This document shows positions 10,580 through 22,789 of a stretch of DNA of 64,000 nucleotides, piece after piece; position 1 is the stretch's first letter, and the number at the start of each line of letters is the position of its first letter. The notes under the pieces were generated by a model, which made no database searches, was not told where the DNA came from, and was given only the letters and a program-made list of their open reading frames with translations. A program made the position numbers and the translations under genes. Origin of the DNA: Hyperoodon ampullatus. Lineage: Eukaryota > Chordata > Mammalia > Artiodactyla > Ziphiidae. Where the stretch lies: NCBI GenBank assembly GCA_949752795.1, contig OX457057.1:103939513-104003512 (forward strand), written 5' to 3'.

Positions 10580-13500
10580 CTTTGCACATTTTAAATGGGC
10601 ACATTTGTCTTTTTTTTTTAACATCTTTATTGGAGTATAATTGCTCTACATTTTTCTGTTAGATGCTGCAGTATAACAGAGTGAATCAACTATATGTACA
10701 CATATATCCCCATATCCCCTCCCACTTGCGTCTCCCTCCCACCCTCCCTATCCCACCCCTCTAGGTGGTCACAAAGCACTGAGCTGATCTCCCTGTGCTA
10801 TGCGGCTACTTCCCACTAGCTGTCTAGTTTATATTTGGTTGTGTATATATGTCCATGCCACTCTCTCACTTCTTCCCAGCTTACCCTTCCCCCTCCCCGT
10901 TTCCTCAAGTCCATTCTCTACATCTGTGTATTTATGCCTCTCCTGCACCTAGGTTCTTCAGAACCATTTTTTTCTTTTTTTAGATTCCATATATATGTGT
11001 TAGCATATGGTATTTGTTTTACTCTTTCTGACTTACTTCACTCTGTATGACAGACTCTAAGTCCAACCACCTCACTACAAATAACTCAATTTCATTTCTT
11101 TTTATGGCTGAGTAATATTCCATTGTATATATGTGCCACGTCTTCTTTATCCGTTCATCTGTCGATGGACACTTAGGTTGCTTCCATGTCCTGGCTATTG
11201 TAAATAGTGCTGCAATGAACATTGTGGTACATGACTCCTTCTGAATTATGGTTTTCTCAGGGTACATGCCCAGTAGTGGGATTGCTGGGTCATATGGTAG
11301 TTCTATTTTTAGTTTTTTAAGGAACCTCCACACTGTTCTCCATAGTGGCTGTATCAATTTACATTCCTACCAACAGTGCAAGAGGGTTCCCTTTTCTCCA
11401 CATCCTCTCCAGCATTTATTGTTTGTAGATTTTTTGATGATGGCCATTCTGACTGGTGTGAGATGATACTTCATTGTAGGTTTGATTTGCATTTCTCTAA
11501 TGATTAGTGATGTTGAGCAACCTTTCATGTGTTTGCTGGCAATCTGTATATCTCCTTTGGGGAAATGTCTATTTAGGTCTTCTGCCCATTTTTGGATTGG
11601 GTTGTTTGTTTTTTTGATATTGAGCTACATGAGCTGCTGATATATTTTGGAGATTAATCCTTTGTCAGTTGCTTCATTTGCAAATATTTTCTCCCATTCT
11701 GAGGGTTGTCTTTTTGTCTTGTTTATGGTTTCCTTTGCTGTGCAAAAGTTTTTATGTTTCATTAGGTCCCATTTGTTTATTTTTGTCTTTATTTCCCTTT
11801 CTGTAGGAGGTGGGTCAAAAAGGATCTTGCTGTGATTTATGTTATAGAGTGTTCTGCCTAGATTTTCCTCTAAGAGTTTGATAGTGTCTGCCCTTACATT
11901 TAGGTCTTTAATCCATTTTGAGTTTATTTTTGTGTATGGTGTTAGGAAGTGTTCTAATTTCATTCTTTTACATGTAGCTGTCCAGTTTTCCCAGCACCAC
12001 TTATTGAAGAGGCTGTGTTTTCTCCATTGTATATTCATGCCTCCTTTATCAAAGATAAGCTGACTGTATATGCGTGGGTTTATCGCTGGGCTTTCTATCC
12101 TGTTCCATTGATCTGTATTTCTGTTTCTGTGCCAGTACCATACTGTCTTGATTACTGTAGCTTTGTAGTATACTCTGAAGTCCAGGAGCCTGATTCCTCC
12201 AGCTCCGTTTTTCTTTCTCAAGATTGCTTTGGCCATTCAGGGTCTTTTGTGTTTCCATACAAATTGTGAAATATTTTGTTCTAGTTTTGTGAAAAATGCC
12301 ATTGGTAGCTTGATAGGGATTGCATTGAATCTGTAGATTCCTTTGGGTAGTGTAGTCATTTTCACAATGTTGATTCTTCCAATCTAAGAACATGGTATAT
12401 CACTCCATCTGTTTGTATCATCTTTAATTTCTTTCATCAGTGTCTTTTAGTTTTCTGCATACAGGTCTTTTGTCTCCTTAAGTAGATTTATTCCTAGGTA
12501 TTTTATTCTTTTTGTTGCAATGGTAAAAGGGAGTGTTTCTTTAATTTCTTGTTCAGATTTTTCATCATTATTGTATAGGAATGCAAGAGATTTCTGTGAA
12601 TTAATTTTGTATCCTGCTACTTTACCAAATTCATTGATTAGCTCTAGTAGTTTTCTGGTAGCATCTTTAGGATTCTCTATGTATAGTATCACGTCATCTG
12701 CAGACAGTGATAGTTTTACTTCTCCTTTTCTTATTTGGATTCCATTTATTTCTTTTTCATCTCTGATTGCTGTGGCTAAAACTTCCAAAACTATGTTGAA
12801 TAATAGTGGTGAGAGTGGGAAAACTTGTCTTGCTCTTGATCTTATTGGAAATGGTTTTAGTTTTTCACCATTGAGAATGATGTTGGTTGTGGGTTTGTCA
12901 TATATGGCCTTTATTATCATGAGGTAAGTTCCCTCTCTGCCTACTTCCTAGAGAGTTTTTATCATAAATGGGTGTTGAATTTTATCAGAAGCTTTTTCTG
13001 CATCTGTTAAGATGATCATATGGTTTTTATCCTTCAATTTGTTAATATGGTGTATCACATTTGTGTATATTGAAGAATCCTTGCATTCCTGGGATAAATC
13101 CCACTTGATCATGGTGTATGATCCTTTTAATGTGTTGTTGGATTCTGTTTGCTAGCATTTTGTTGAGGACTTTTGCATCTATGTTCATCAGTGATATTGG
13201 CCTGTAGTTTTCTTTCTTTGTGACATCTTTGTCTGGTTTTGGTATCAGGGTGATGGTGGCCTCATAGAATGAGTTTGGGAGTGTTACTCCCTCTGCTGTA
13301 TTTTGGAAGAGTTTGAGAAGGATAGGTGTTAGCTCTTCTCTAAATGTTTGATAGAATTCACCTGTGAAGCCATCTGGTCCTGGCTTTTGTTTGTTGGAAG
13401 ATTTTTAATCACAGTTTCAATTTCAGTGCTTGTGACTGGTCTGTTTATATTGTCTATTTCTTCCTGGTTCAGTCTCAGAAGGTTGTGCTTTTCTAAAAAT

Positions 13501-14422
13501 TTGTCCATTTTTTCCAGGTTGTCCATTTTATTGGCATATAGTTGCTTTTAGTAATCTCTCATGATCCCTCTGTATTTCTGCAGTGTCAGTTGTTACTTCT
13601 CCTTTTTCATTTCTAGTTCTGTTGATTTGAGTCTTCTCCCTTTTATTCCTGATGAGTCTAATGGTTTATCAATTGTGTTTATCTTCTCAAAGAACCAGCT
13701 TTTAGTTTTATTGATCTTTGCTATCATTTCCTTCATTTCTTTTTCATTTTTTTCTGATCTGATCTTTATGATTTGTTTCCCTCTGCTAACTTTGGGGTTT
13801 TTTTGTTCTTCTTTCTCTAATTGCTTTAGGTGTAAGGTTAGCTTGTTTATTTGAGATTTATCTTGTATTTTGTGGTAGGATTGTATTGCTATACACTTTC
13901 CTCTTAGAACTGCTTTTGCTGCATCCCATAGGTTTTGGGACATTGTGTTTTCATTGTCATTTGTTTCTAGGTATTTTTTGATTTCCTCTTTGATTTCCTC
14001 ACTGATCTCTTGGTTATTTAGTAGTGTATTGTTTAGCCTCCATGTGTTTTTATTTTTTACAGTTTTTTCCCCGTAATTGATATCTAGTCTCATAGCATTG
14101 TGGTCGGAAAAGATACTTGATACGATTTCAATATTCTTAAATTTACCAAGGCTTGATTTGTGACCCAAGATATGATCTATTCTGTAGAATGTTCCGTGAG
14201 CACTTGAGAAGAAAGTGTATTCTGTTGTTTTTGGATGGAATGTCCTATAAATATCAATTAAGTCCATCTTGTTTAATGTATCATTTAAAACTTGTGTTTC
14301 CTTATTTATTTTCATTTTTGTTGATCTGTCCATTGGTGAAAGTGAGGTGTTAAAGTCCCCTACTATGATTGTGTCAGTGTCAGTTTCCCCTTTTATGCCT
14401 GTTAGCATTTGCCTTATGTATT

Positions 14423-14627
14423 TTTTTTTTTTTTGCAGTACGCGGGCCTCCCACTGTTGTGGCCTCTCCCTTTGCGGAGCACAGGCTCTGGACGCGCAGG
14501 CTCAGCGGCCATGGCCCACGGGCCCAGCCACTCCGCAGCACGTGGGATCTTCCCGGACCGGGGCACGAACCCGCGTCCCCTGCATCGGCAGGCGGACGCT
14601 CAACCACTGCGCCACCAGGGAAGCCCC
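14423..14627 (-). mobile_element. CHR-2-like short GC-rich SINE inside L1 ORF2
   Basis: Antisense, poly-T then gcagtacgcgggcctcc ... ccaccagggaagcccc. Perfect 13-bp duplication tgccttatgtatt at 14410-14422 and 14628-14640. Confidence 0.95.
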
Positions 14628-14965
14628 TGCCTTATGTATTGAGGTGCTCCTATGTTGAGTGCATAAATATTTACAATTGTTATATCTTCTTTTTAGATTG
14701 ATCCCTTGATCATTATGTAGTGTCCTTCTTTGCCTCTTGTAATAGTCTTTATTTTAAAGTCTATTTAATCTGATATGAGAATTGCTACTCCAGCTTTCTT
14801 TCGATTTCCATTTTCATAGAATATCTTTTTCCATCCCCTCACTTTCACTTTGTATGTGTCCCTAGGTCTGAAGTGGTTCTCTTGTAGACAGCATATATAT
14901 GGGTCTTGTTTTTGTATCCATTCAGCCAGTGTATGTGTTTTGGTTGGAGCATTTAATCCATTTAC

Positions 14966-15178
14966 GTTTTTTTTGGTTTTTTTTTTGCAGTACACGGGCC
15001 TCTCACTGTTGTGGCCTCTGCCGTTGCGGAGCACAGGCTCCGGACGCGCAGGCCCAGTGGCCATGGCTCACGGGCCCAGCTGCTCCGCGGCATGCGGGAT
15101 CTTCCCGGACCAGGGCACGAACCCGCGTCCCGTGCATCAGCAGGTGGATTCTCAACCACTGCACCACCAGGGAAGCCC
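14966..15178 (-). mobile_element. CHR-2-like SINE at the start of L1 ORF2
   Basis: Antisense copy. Duplication tccatttac at 14957-14965 and 15179-15187, i.e. the ORF2 codons for VNG near its N-terminus. Confidence 0.93.
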
Positions 15179-15299
15179 TCCATTTACTTTTAAGGTAGTT
15201 ATCAACATGTATGTTCCTATTACCATTTTCTTAATATTGGGGGTTAGTTATTGTAGGTCTTTTCCTTCTCTTGTGTTTCCTGCCTAGACAATTTCCTTT

Positions 15300-16060
15300 A
15301 GCATTTGTTATAATGCTCGTTTGGTGGTGCTGAATTCTCTTAGCTTTTGCTTGTCTGTAAAGGTTTTAATTTCTCTGTTTAATGAATGAGATCCTTGCTG
15401 GGTAATCATTTTGTAAGTTTTTTGCTTTCATCACTTTAAATATGTCCTACCACTCCCTTCTGGCTTGCAGAGTTTCTGCTGAAAGTTCAGCTGTTAACCT
15501 TATGGGGATTCCCTTGTATGTTATTTGTTGCTTTTCCCTTCCTGCTTTTAATATCTTTGTATTTAATTTTTGATAGTTTGATTAATATGTGTCTTGGCAT
15601 GTTTCTCCTTGGATTTATCCTGTATGGGACTCTCTGCACTTCATGGATTTGATTGACTCCTCCTTTCCCATATTAGGGAAGTTTTCAACTATAAGCTCGT
15701 CAAATAATTTCTTAGTCCCTTTCTTTTTCTCTTCCTCTTATGGGACCCCTATAATTCGAATGTTGGTGTGTTTAATGTTGTCCCAGAGGTCTCTGAGACT
15801 GTCCTCAGTTCCTTTCATTCTTTTTTCTTTATTCTGCTCTGTGGTAGTTATTTCCACTATTTTATCTTCCAGGTCACTTATCCATTCTTCTGCCTCAGTT
15901 ATTCTGCTATTGATTCCTTTTAAAGAATTTTTACTTCCATTTATTGTGTTGTTCATCATTGTTTGTTTGCTCTTTAGTTCTTCTAGGTCCTTGTTAAAGG
16001 TTTCTTCAGTTTTCTTCATTTGATTTCCAAGATTTTGGATCATCTTTACTATCATTACTC
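15300..16060 (-). pseudogene. L1 ORF1 (RNA-binding protein), disabled
   Basis: The 5' part, 16055-15738, is open for 105 codons and shows the coiled-coil with heptads (NLGNQMKKTEETFNKDLEEL...) and the HTNIRIIGVP start of the RRM. A Glu-to-stop change follows GVP. Beyond it, recognisable RRM and C-terminal text carries further stops. Confidence 0.85.
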
Positions 16061-17734
16061 TGAATTCTTTTTCAGGTCGACTGCCTATTTCCTTGTCATT
16101 TGTTTAGTCTGGTGGGTTTTAACCTTGCTCCTTCATCTGCTGTGTGTTTCTCTGTCTTCTCATTTTGCTTAACTTACTGTGTTTGGGGTCTCCTTTTCAC
16201 AGGCTGCAGGTTCATAGTTCCCGTTGTTTTTGGTGTCTGCCCCCGGTGGCTAAGGTTGGTTCAGTGGGTTGTGTAGGCTTCCTGGTGGAGGGAACTGGTG
16301 CCTGGGTTCTGGTGGATGAGCCTGGATCTTGTCTTTCTGTTGGGCAGTACTGCATCCGGTGGTTTTTTTGGGGGGTGTCTGTGAACTTAGTATGATTTTA
16401 GGCAGCCTCTCTGCTAATGCGTGGGTTTGTGTTCCTGTCTTGCTAGTTGTTTGGCATTTGGTGTCCAGCACTGGAGCTTGCTGGTCGTTGAGTGGAGCTG
16501 GGTGTTAGTATTGAGATGGATATCTCTGGGAGAGCTGCCACCAATTGATATTATGTGGAGCCGGGAGGTCTCTGGTGGTCCAATGTCCTGAGCTCGGCTG
16601 TCCCGCCTCAGAGGCTCAGGCCTGACACCTGGCTGCAGCACCAAGACCCTGTCAGCCACACGGCCAGGTACGTGGGGAGTTTCTTGCCTTTTGGGAAGTC
16701 TGAGATCTTCTGCCAGGACTTGTAGGTGTTTTGTAGGAGTTGTTCCACATGTAGATGTATTTCTGGGGAGGAAGATGATCTCCACATCTTACTCCTCTGC
16801 CATCTTGAAGGTCCCCCACATTTGTCTCTATATTATTGAATTGTAAGACTTCTTTATATATTCTAGGTGCAGATTCCTTATCAGGCAAGTGATTTGCAAG
16901 TATTTCTCCCATTCTGTGGGTTATCTTTTCACTTCCTTGATTGCACCATTTGAAGCAACAAAGTGTTTAATTTTGATGAAATCAAATTTATCTATTTTTT
17001 ATTTGTTGTTTATTCCTTTGGAATTGTATATAAGAAATCATTGTCTACTTCAAGGCCATGAAAATTTACTTATGTCTTCTTCTATAATTTTAGTTCTCAC
17101 TTTTAGGCCTGTAACCCATTTTGAGTTAATTTTGGGGTATGGTGTGAGATAATGGTCCAACGTCATTTTTTTGCATGTGGATATCCAGTTATCCAGGTAC
17201 CATTTCTTTGAAAACTAGTGTTTTCCCCTTGAACTGTCTTGGCATCTATGATGAAAATCAATGGACCATAAATGTAGAGGTTTATTTCTGTACTTTCAGT
17301 TCTGTTCCACTGATCTATATGTCTGTCCTTGTGCCAGTACCACACTGTGTTAATTACTGTAGCTCTGTAGTAAATTTGGAAATGGATAAACGTGAGTGCT
17401 ACAACTTTGTTTTTCTTTTTCAAGATCACTTTGACCATGCTCGGTGACTGGCCCTGCATTTCCATATGAAGTTTAGAATGCATTTGTTTATATCTACAAA
17501 AACAAAAAATAAGACCAAACAAAAAACCACAAGGGCATCTGAGATCTTAAGTAGGATTGTGATGAATCTGAAGATAAATTTTGGGAGTATGCCATCTTAA
17601 CAGTATTAAGTCTTCCAGTTGATGAACCTGGGATGCCTTTCCATCTATTTAGATCTATACCCCTTTTGTTAAATTTATTCCTAAGTATTTTATACTTGTT
17701 GATGCTATTGTAAATGGAATTATTTTAATTTTTT

Positions 17735-18037
17735 AAAATCTTTATATTTTGGAAGTGTGGAATCTTAACCAGTGGACAACCAGGGAAGTCCCTGTCTGGT
17801 TGTTTTTTAAATTATTTTATTTAATTTTATTTATTTATTTGCACCAGTCTTAGTTGCAGCAGGTGGGCTTCTTAATTGTGGCTCGCTGGCTCCTTTATTT
17901 GCAGCATGCAGCATGCAGCATGCGAACTCTTAGTTGAGGCATGCATGTGGGATCTAGTTCCCTGACCAGGGATCAAACCCGGGCCCCCTGCATTGGGAGC
18001 ATGGAGTCTTAACAACTACACCACCAGGGAAGTCCCC
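17735..18037 (-). mobile_element. Composite CHR-type SINEs
   Basis: A truncated SINE head (17752-17792, ending caaccagggaagtcccTG) abuts a second, longer antisense copy (17800-18037). The flanking L1 word tggaattatttt occurs on both sides. Confidence 0.82.
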
Positions 18038-18707
18038 TGGAATTATTTTCTTAATTTTATTTTTTGGATTGATCATTTTTACTGTATAGAAATACAATTT
18101 AATGTAGACATACAATTTGTATATTGATGTTTTACCTGCAATATCACTTATTAGTTCTAATAGTATTTTTGTGGATTCCTTGGGTTTTCTATATACAAGA
18201 TTATAACATCTGCAAATAGAGATAGTTTTACTTCTTCCTTCCGATCTGGATACCTTTTATTTCCTTTTCTCACCTAATTGTTCTTGCTTAAACCTTCATG
18301 TTGAACAGAAGTGGTGAGAATAGACATCCTTGTCTTGTTCCTGATCTTAGAGAGAGTTTTCAATTTTTGCCATTAAGTATAATGTTAGCTATGAGTGTTA
18401 CATAGCTGTCTTTTTTCAGGTTGAGGAAGGTCCCTTCTATTCCTAGTATGTTGAATGTTTTTTTCATGGAATGTATTAGATTTTGTCAAATGCTTTTTCA
18501 TCATCTATTGAGATGATCAAGTAGCTTATGTACTTTATTCTATTATTGTAGTCCATGAAATTAATTTGTTTTCATGTGTTAAATCAGGCTTGCATTCCTG
18601 GGATAGATCCCACTTGGTAATGATCCCTTTTAAATTATTGGATTTGGTTTGCTAATATTTTATTGATGATTTTTGCTTTTATATTTATAAGATATATTGA
18701 TCTACCA

Positions 18708-18729
18708 TTTTCTTTCTTTCTTTCTTTTT

Positions 18730-18765
<36 letters not shown>

Positions 18766-18785
18766 TCATTCTCTTTCTCTTTTCG
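18708..18785. repeat. (CTTT)n microsatellite
   Basis: About 15 near-perfect ttct/cttt units within the old L1. Confidence 0.95.
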
Positions 18786-20359
18786 TATTGTCTTTGGTTT
18801 CCTTATCAATGAAATACTGACCCTCATAGAATGAGTTGAAAGTGTTCCTTTCTCATCTTCTTTTGGAAAGAGTGTATGAATGATTCATGTTAAGAATTCT
18901 TTAAGCGTTTGGTGTAATTTGTCATTGAAGCCAATTTAGGCTAGGGTTTTCCTTTGTAAGTAGTTGCTGGGGTTTTTTTGTTGTGTTGTGGGGTTTTTTG
19001 TTTTGTTTTGTTTTTGAACTGATTCAATCTCTTGTTATAGGTCTATTCAGATTTTCTAATTCTTCATGAGTTAGTTTTGGTAGTTTGTGTCTTTCTGGGA
19101 ATTTGTGCATCTCATTTAGATTATCTAACTTTTGGGCATACAATTGTATTCCCTTATAATCCTTTATATTTCTGTAAGGTTGATAGTGATGTTCCCTCTT
19201 TCATTTCATTTTCATTTTATTAATTGGAGTCTTCTCTCTTTTTTCCCCCCTTGGTAAGTCTAACAAAAGATTTGCTAATTTTGTTAATCTTTTCAAAAAA
19301 CTAATTTTCAGTTTTGTTTATTTTCTCTAATACTTTTCTATTTTCTATTTCATTATTTTCCACTCTATCTTTATTATTTCTTTCCTTCTGTTTCCTTTGG
19401 GTTTAGTTTTCTCTTCTTTTTCTAGTTTCTAAGGTGAAAAGATAGGGTATTGATTTGAGATCTTTTTTACATGTGTAAGTTTCCCTCTAAACACTGCTAT
19501 AGCTGCATCCTTAAGTTTCGGTATGTTATGTTTTCATTTTTATTCACCTCAAAGTATTTCTAAATTCTTCTGTAACTTCTTTGACCCAGTGGTAATTTAG
19601 GAGTTTGTTGTTTAATTTCCACATATTTAAGAATTTCCCAAATTTCTTTCTGTTATTGCTTTCTAATTTCATTCTATTGTGGCTAGAGAATATACTTAGT
19701 ATAATTTCAGTCCTTCTAAATTTATTGTGGCCTTGCCTTATGGCCTAGCATATGGTTATCCTGGAGAATATTCCATGTGCACTTGAGAAAAATATGTGTT
19801 CTGTGCTTGTTGGATGGCGTGCTCTACAGAAATCTGTTAATTTTTTCAAGTCATTCTCATCAGCACATGGTATTGCCTGACTTTAGAGTTTTTGCCAGTC
19901 TGAAGATGAGAAGTAACATCTCAGTGATGCTCTATCTGGTTCTTCTCTGATTGCTGGTTAGGTTGAACTTTATCTCATCAAATGGTTATCAGACACTCAG
20001 GATTCCTCTTCTGTGACATATGCATATCTATTGTCCTTTTTCCTATCTTTTTATTGCTGACTTGCACTAATTCCATTAAATTCAAGCAAGATCCTATTTA
20101 AATTTAACCAAAAAAAAAAAAGAAAAGAAAAGAAAAAGCACGTATGAAATGATACCATTGTACAAAATTATTTTTCTCCCGTTGCCTAACTGACTCTCCT
20201 TCTGGTTGTCAATGTGCATAAAGAGATAACCAGAATGATATTCCCCAAGTGTTGGCCACGGTTATTCTGGATAATGGAATTTGGGAAATTTTGTTTATGT
20301 TTTATTTGTTATTGTTTTTTATTTTATTCTCTTAATTTTTTATGTTCCTTGAGTTTTTA

Positions 20360-21720
20360 TTATATTTTTTGTCTTTTTCAATGACCTTACTGAGATATAA
20401 TTTTTATACTGTAAAGTTCACTCATTTCCAGTCTATACTTCAATGCATTTTAGTATATTGACAGAACTGTAAACTATCACAACAATCTAATTTTAAAACA
20501 TTTCCATCATCTTAAAAAGAAATCTTAAGCCCATTTATAGTCACTCCCAATTTCCCCTCCCTACCCTATGAAAACACTAATCTACTTTCTGTCTCTAAAT
20601 ATTTTCCTTTTTTGGACTTTTTGTGAAAGTTAAATCATACAATATGTGGTATTTTGTGTCTGTCTTCTTTCACTGAACATGTTTTTGAGGTTCACCTGTG
20701 TTGTAGCATGTACTGGTACTTTGGTCCTCTTTATTGCGAAATAGTATTTCATTGTAGGGATATATACTGTACTATTTATCCATTCACAAGGTTTTTCAAT
20801 TAATTTTTCAGCTTTAATGAAGTATAATTGACAAATAAAATAGTATATATTTAAAGTGTACAACATGATGATTTGACATATATATAGTTTGTGAAATGAT
20901 TATCACACTCAGGTTAATTAATATATTCATCACCTCACCTTTTTAAAAAAATTCATTCATCAGTTGATGGAAATTGTGTTGTTTCCATTTTTTGAGTATT
21001 GTAAATAATATTGCTATGTGTATCTCTGTAAACACGTTTTTGTGTGGATAGATATTTTTAGTTCTCTTGGATAAATACCTAGGAGTTAAATTGCTGGGTC
21101 ATATGATAAGTCTATATTTAACATTTTTTTGTTGTTTTTAAAGAGGCATTGGGGCATCACATAGTTTTGTTGTTGTTGTTGTTGTTGTTGTTTTTGGCTG
21201 CGTTGGGTCTTCGTTGCTGTGCACAGGCTTTTTCTAGTTGCTGAGAGCTGGGGCTACTTTTCATTGTGGTGCATGTGCCTCTCATTGCAGTGGCTTCTCC
21301 TGTGTGGAGCACGGGCTCTAGGTGTGCAGGCTTCAGTAGTTGTGGCACACAGGCTTATTTGCTCCACGGCATGTGGTATCTTCCTGGACCAGGGATCGAA
21401 CTGTGTCCCCTGCATTGGCAGGCGGATTCTTAACCACTGTACCACCAGGGAAGTCCTATATTTAACTTTTTAAGAAACTGTCAAAATGTTTTCCCGAAGT
21501 AAGTGCACCATTTTACGTTTCCACCAGCAAGTTATAAATGTTTTGATTTCTCCATATTCTCATCAACACTTGTGATTGTCCATCATTTTTATTATAGCTA
21601 TTCCAGTGGTTGTGAAGTGGTATTTTGTTATGATTTTGATTTGCATTTCTTAATGACTAATGATATTGAGTTTTCTCCTGTGCTTATTGACCACTGGTAA
21701 ATCTTTTTTGCAATATGTAT
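20360..21720 (-). mobile_element. Second old L1 3' end with nested L1 fragment and SINE
   Basis: Antisense 3'UTR from ~20380 (gaccttactgagatataa..., 'ccccctaccctatg'-like tract, 'ctactttctgtctctaaat'). A different L1 3' fragment at ~20796-20942 (gaagtataattgacaaataa, gtacaacatgatgatttg) interrupts it. ORF2 text then continues to ~21710, broken by the SINE at 21128-21456. Confidence 0.8.
21128..21456 (-). mobile_element. CHR-type SINE with extra 3' sequence
   Basis: Antisense long-form SINE (ggctgcgttgggtcttcg ... ccaccagggaagtcc) with a (gtt)n tail at 21168-21192. A further ~40 nt of non-SINE sequence and a T-run lie before the duplicated L1 word tatatttaac (21113-21122; 21457-21466). Confidence 0.85.
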
Positions 21721-22446
21721 TATCTTTATAACAAACAAAACTATCATTTAAAAAGACTTGGTATCTAGCATTGGACATAATCATCTGGATGACGTCTGAC
21801 CAGCATAGAGTACAGTAAGTGTGGATGCCTATGACTTATGAGCTGCACTTTTACTAGTGCAGGCAAATATTGAGCAACTTTTGTAGAAGGCACATCATAT
21901 TATAGCCTCAAATTAAGCCTGCACTTAACTAAATTCCCCAGATCCTGTTCTCACTGATTATCATAGAGCTGGGTTTCTCCCATTCTCTATTTGAGTAATT
22001 GATTTTATTGAGCTTAAATGCTGGAGCTGACATTTATCCTTGTTGAATTTTATCTTGTCAGTGTAGACCTAATGTTGCCACCTGTAAAAACATTTTATAT
22101 TGTCTGTCAGATGACAGACTTTACTTACCTGGCAACCTCATTTTTTATGTCAAAATATCTAAAAACGGGGGATTTAAAAAAATCATTACATTTTTGTCTT
22201 TTCAGAATCAAAATGAATTCATACCTTCCATAAGCAATATGAAGACTCAATTCCAGTGCATGAAATTTGTTTAAAAAAAATAAGTACCTCAAAAATAAAA
22301 CTAATATAGGAGATTAATAAAAATCTACATTTTTATTTTTTATCAACACAGGAACATATCTCTAATATATGAAAAGTTGTTAAAAGTAAGCACTGACATT
22401 CAACTTTGTTTCATAGTAGTAGCCACTTTTAATGAACGTATGTTTT
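21721..22446. other. Intergenic, nothing recognised
   Basis: A/T-rich, no repeat or gene I can name. The 71-codon frame at 22018 resembles nothing known to me. Confidence 0.45.
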
Positions 22447-22766
22447 TTTAAAAATATTTTATTTATTTATTTATTGGCTGCGTTGGGTCTTCGTTGTGGC
22501 GTGTGGGCTTCTCTCTAGTTGTGGCATGCAGGTTTTCTCTCTCTAGTTGTGGTGCACGGGCTCCAGGGCGTGTGGACTCTGTAGTTGTGGTGTGCAGGTT
22601 CCAGAGCACATGGGCTTTCTTGTTGAGGCACGCAAGCTCAGTAGTTGTGGCACATGTGCTTAGTTGCCCCACGGCATGTGGGATCTTAGTTCCATGACTG
22701 GGGTCGAACCTGCGTCCCCTGCATTGGGAGGTGGTTTTTTTACCACTGGACCACCAAGGAAGTCCC
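22447..22766 (-). mobile_element. CHR-type SINE (long form)
   Basis: (attt)n start, 'ggctgcgttgggtcttcg', terminal 'gaccaccaaggaagtccc'. Flank resembles a duplication of tgaa--tatgttttt. Confidence 0.9.
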
Positions 22767-22789
22767 TGAATTTATGTTTTTAAAAATGA

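Larger units (their letters stand above)
11019..15200 (-). pseudogene. L1 ORF2 (endonuclease/reverse transcriptase), disabled
   Basis: Recognisable pieces in several frames. The endonuclease start (NVNGLNAPTKTHTLAEWIQ) is at ~14960-14770. The endonuclease C-terminal half, with GDFN and SDHNAMRLDI, is at 14408-13593. An RT segment keeping ADD ([13 protein letters not shown]) is at 12920-12447. A C-terminal region is at 12236-11625, and the final part ending SEVSQKE is at 11357-11019. Frameshifts, stops and two SINE insertions separate them. Confidence 0.9.
10611..16816 (-). mobile_element. Nearly full-length L1 with two nested SINEs
   Basis: Exact 11-bp target-site duplication cacatttgtct at 10600-10610 and 16817-16827. 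From left (3') to right (5'): poly-T and 3'UTR (10611-~11010), ORF2 (~11019-15200), inter-ORF, ORF1 (~15300-16060), 5'UTR (~16060-16816). The 5' terminus contains gccatcttgaag (16800-16811), the YY1-type CAAGATGGC start of L1 promoters. Without the SINEs it is ~5.8 kb. Both ORFs are broken, so it cannot move by itself. Confidence 0.93.
16828..19850 (-). mobile_element. Old L1 ORF2, continuation beyond the young L1
   Basis: Continues the element of 9250-10610: 'cttatcaggcaagtgatttg', 'acccattttgagttaatttt', 'cattcctgggatagatccca', 'ctagagaatatacttagt'. Heavily mutated. Contains SINEs at 17735-18037 and a (CTTT)n tract. Confidence 0.85.
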
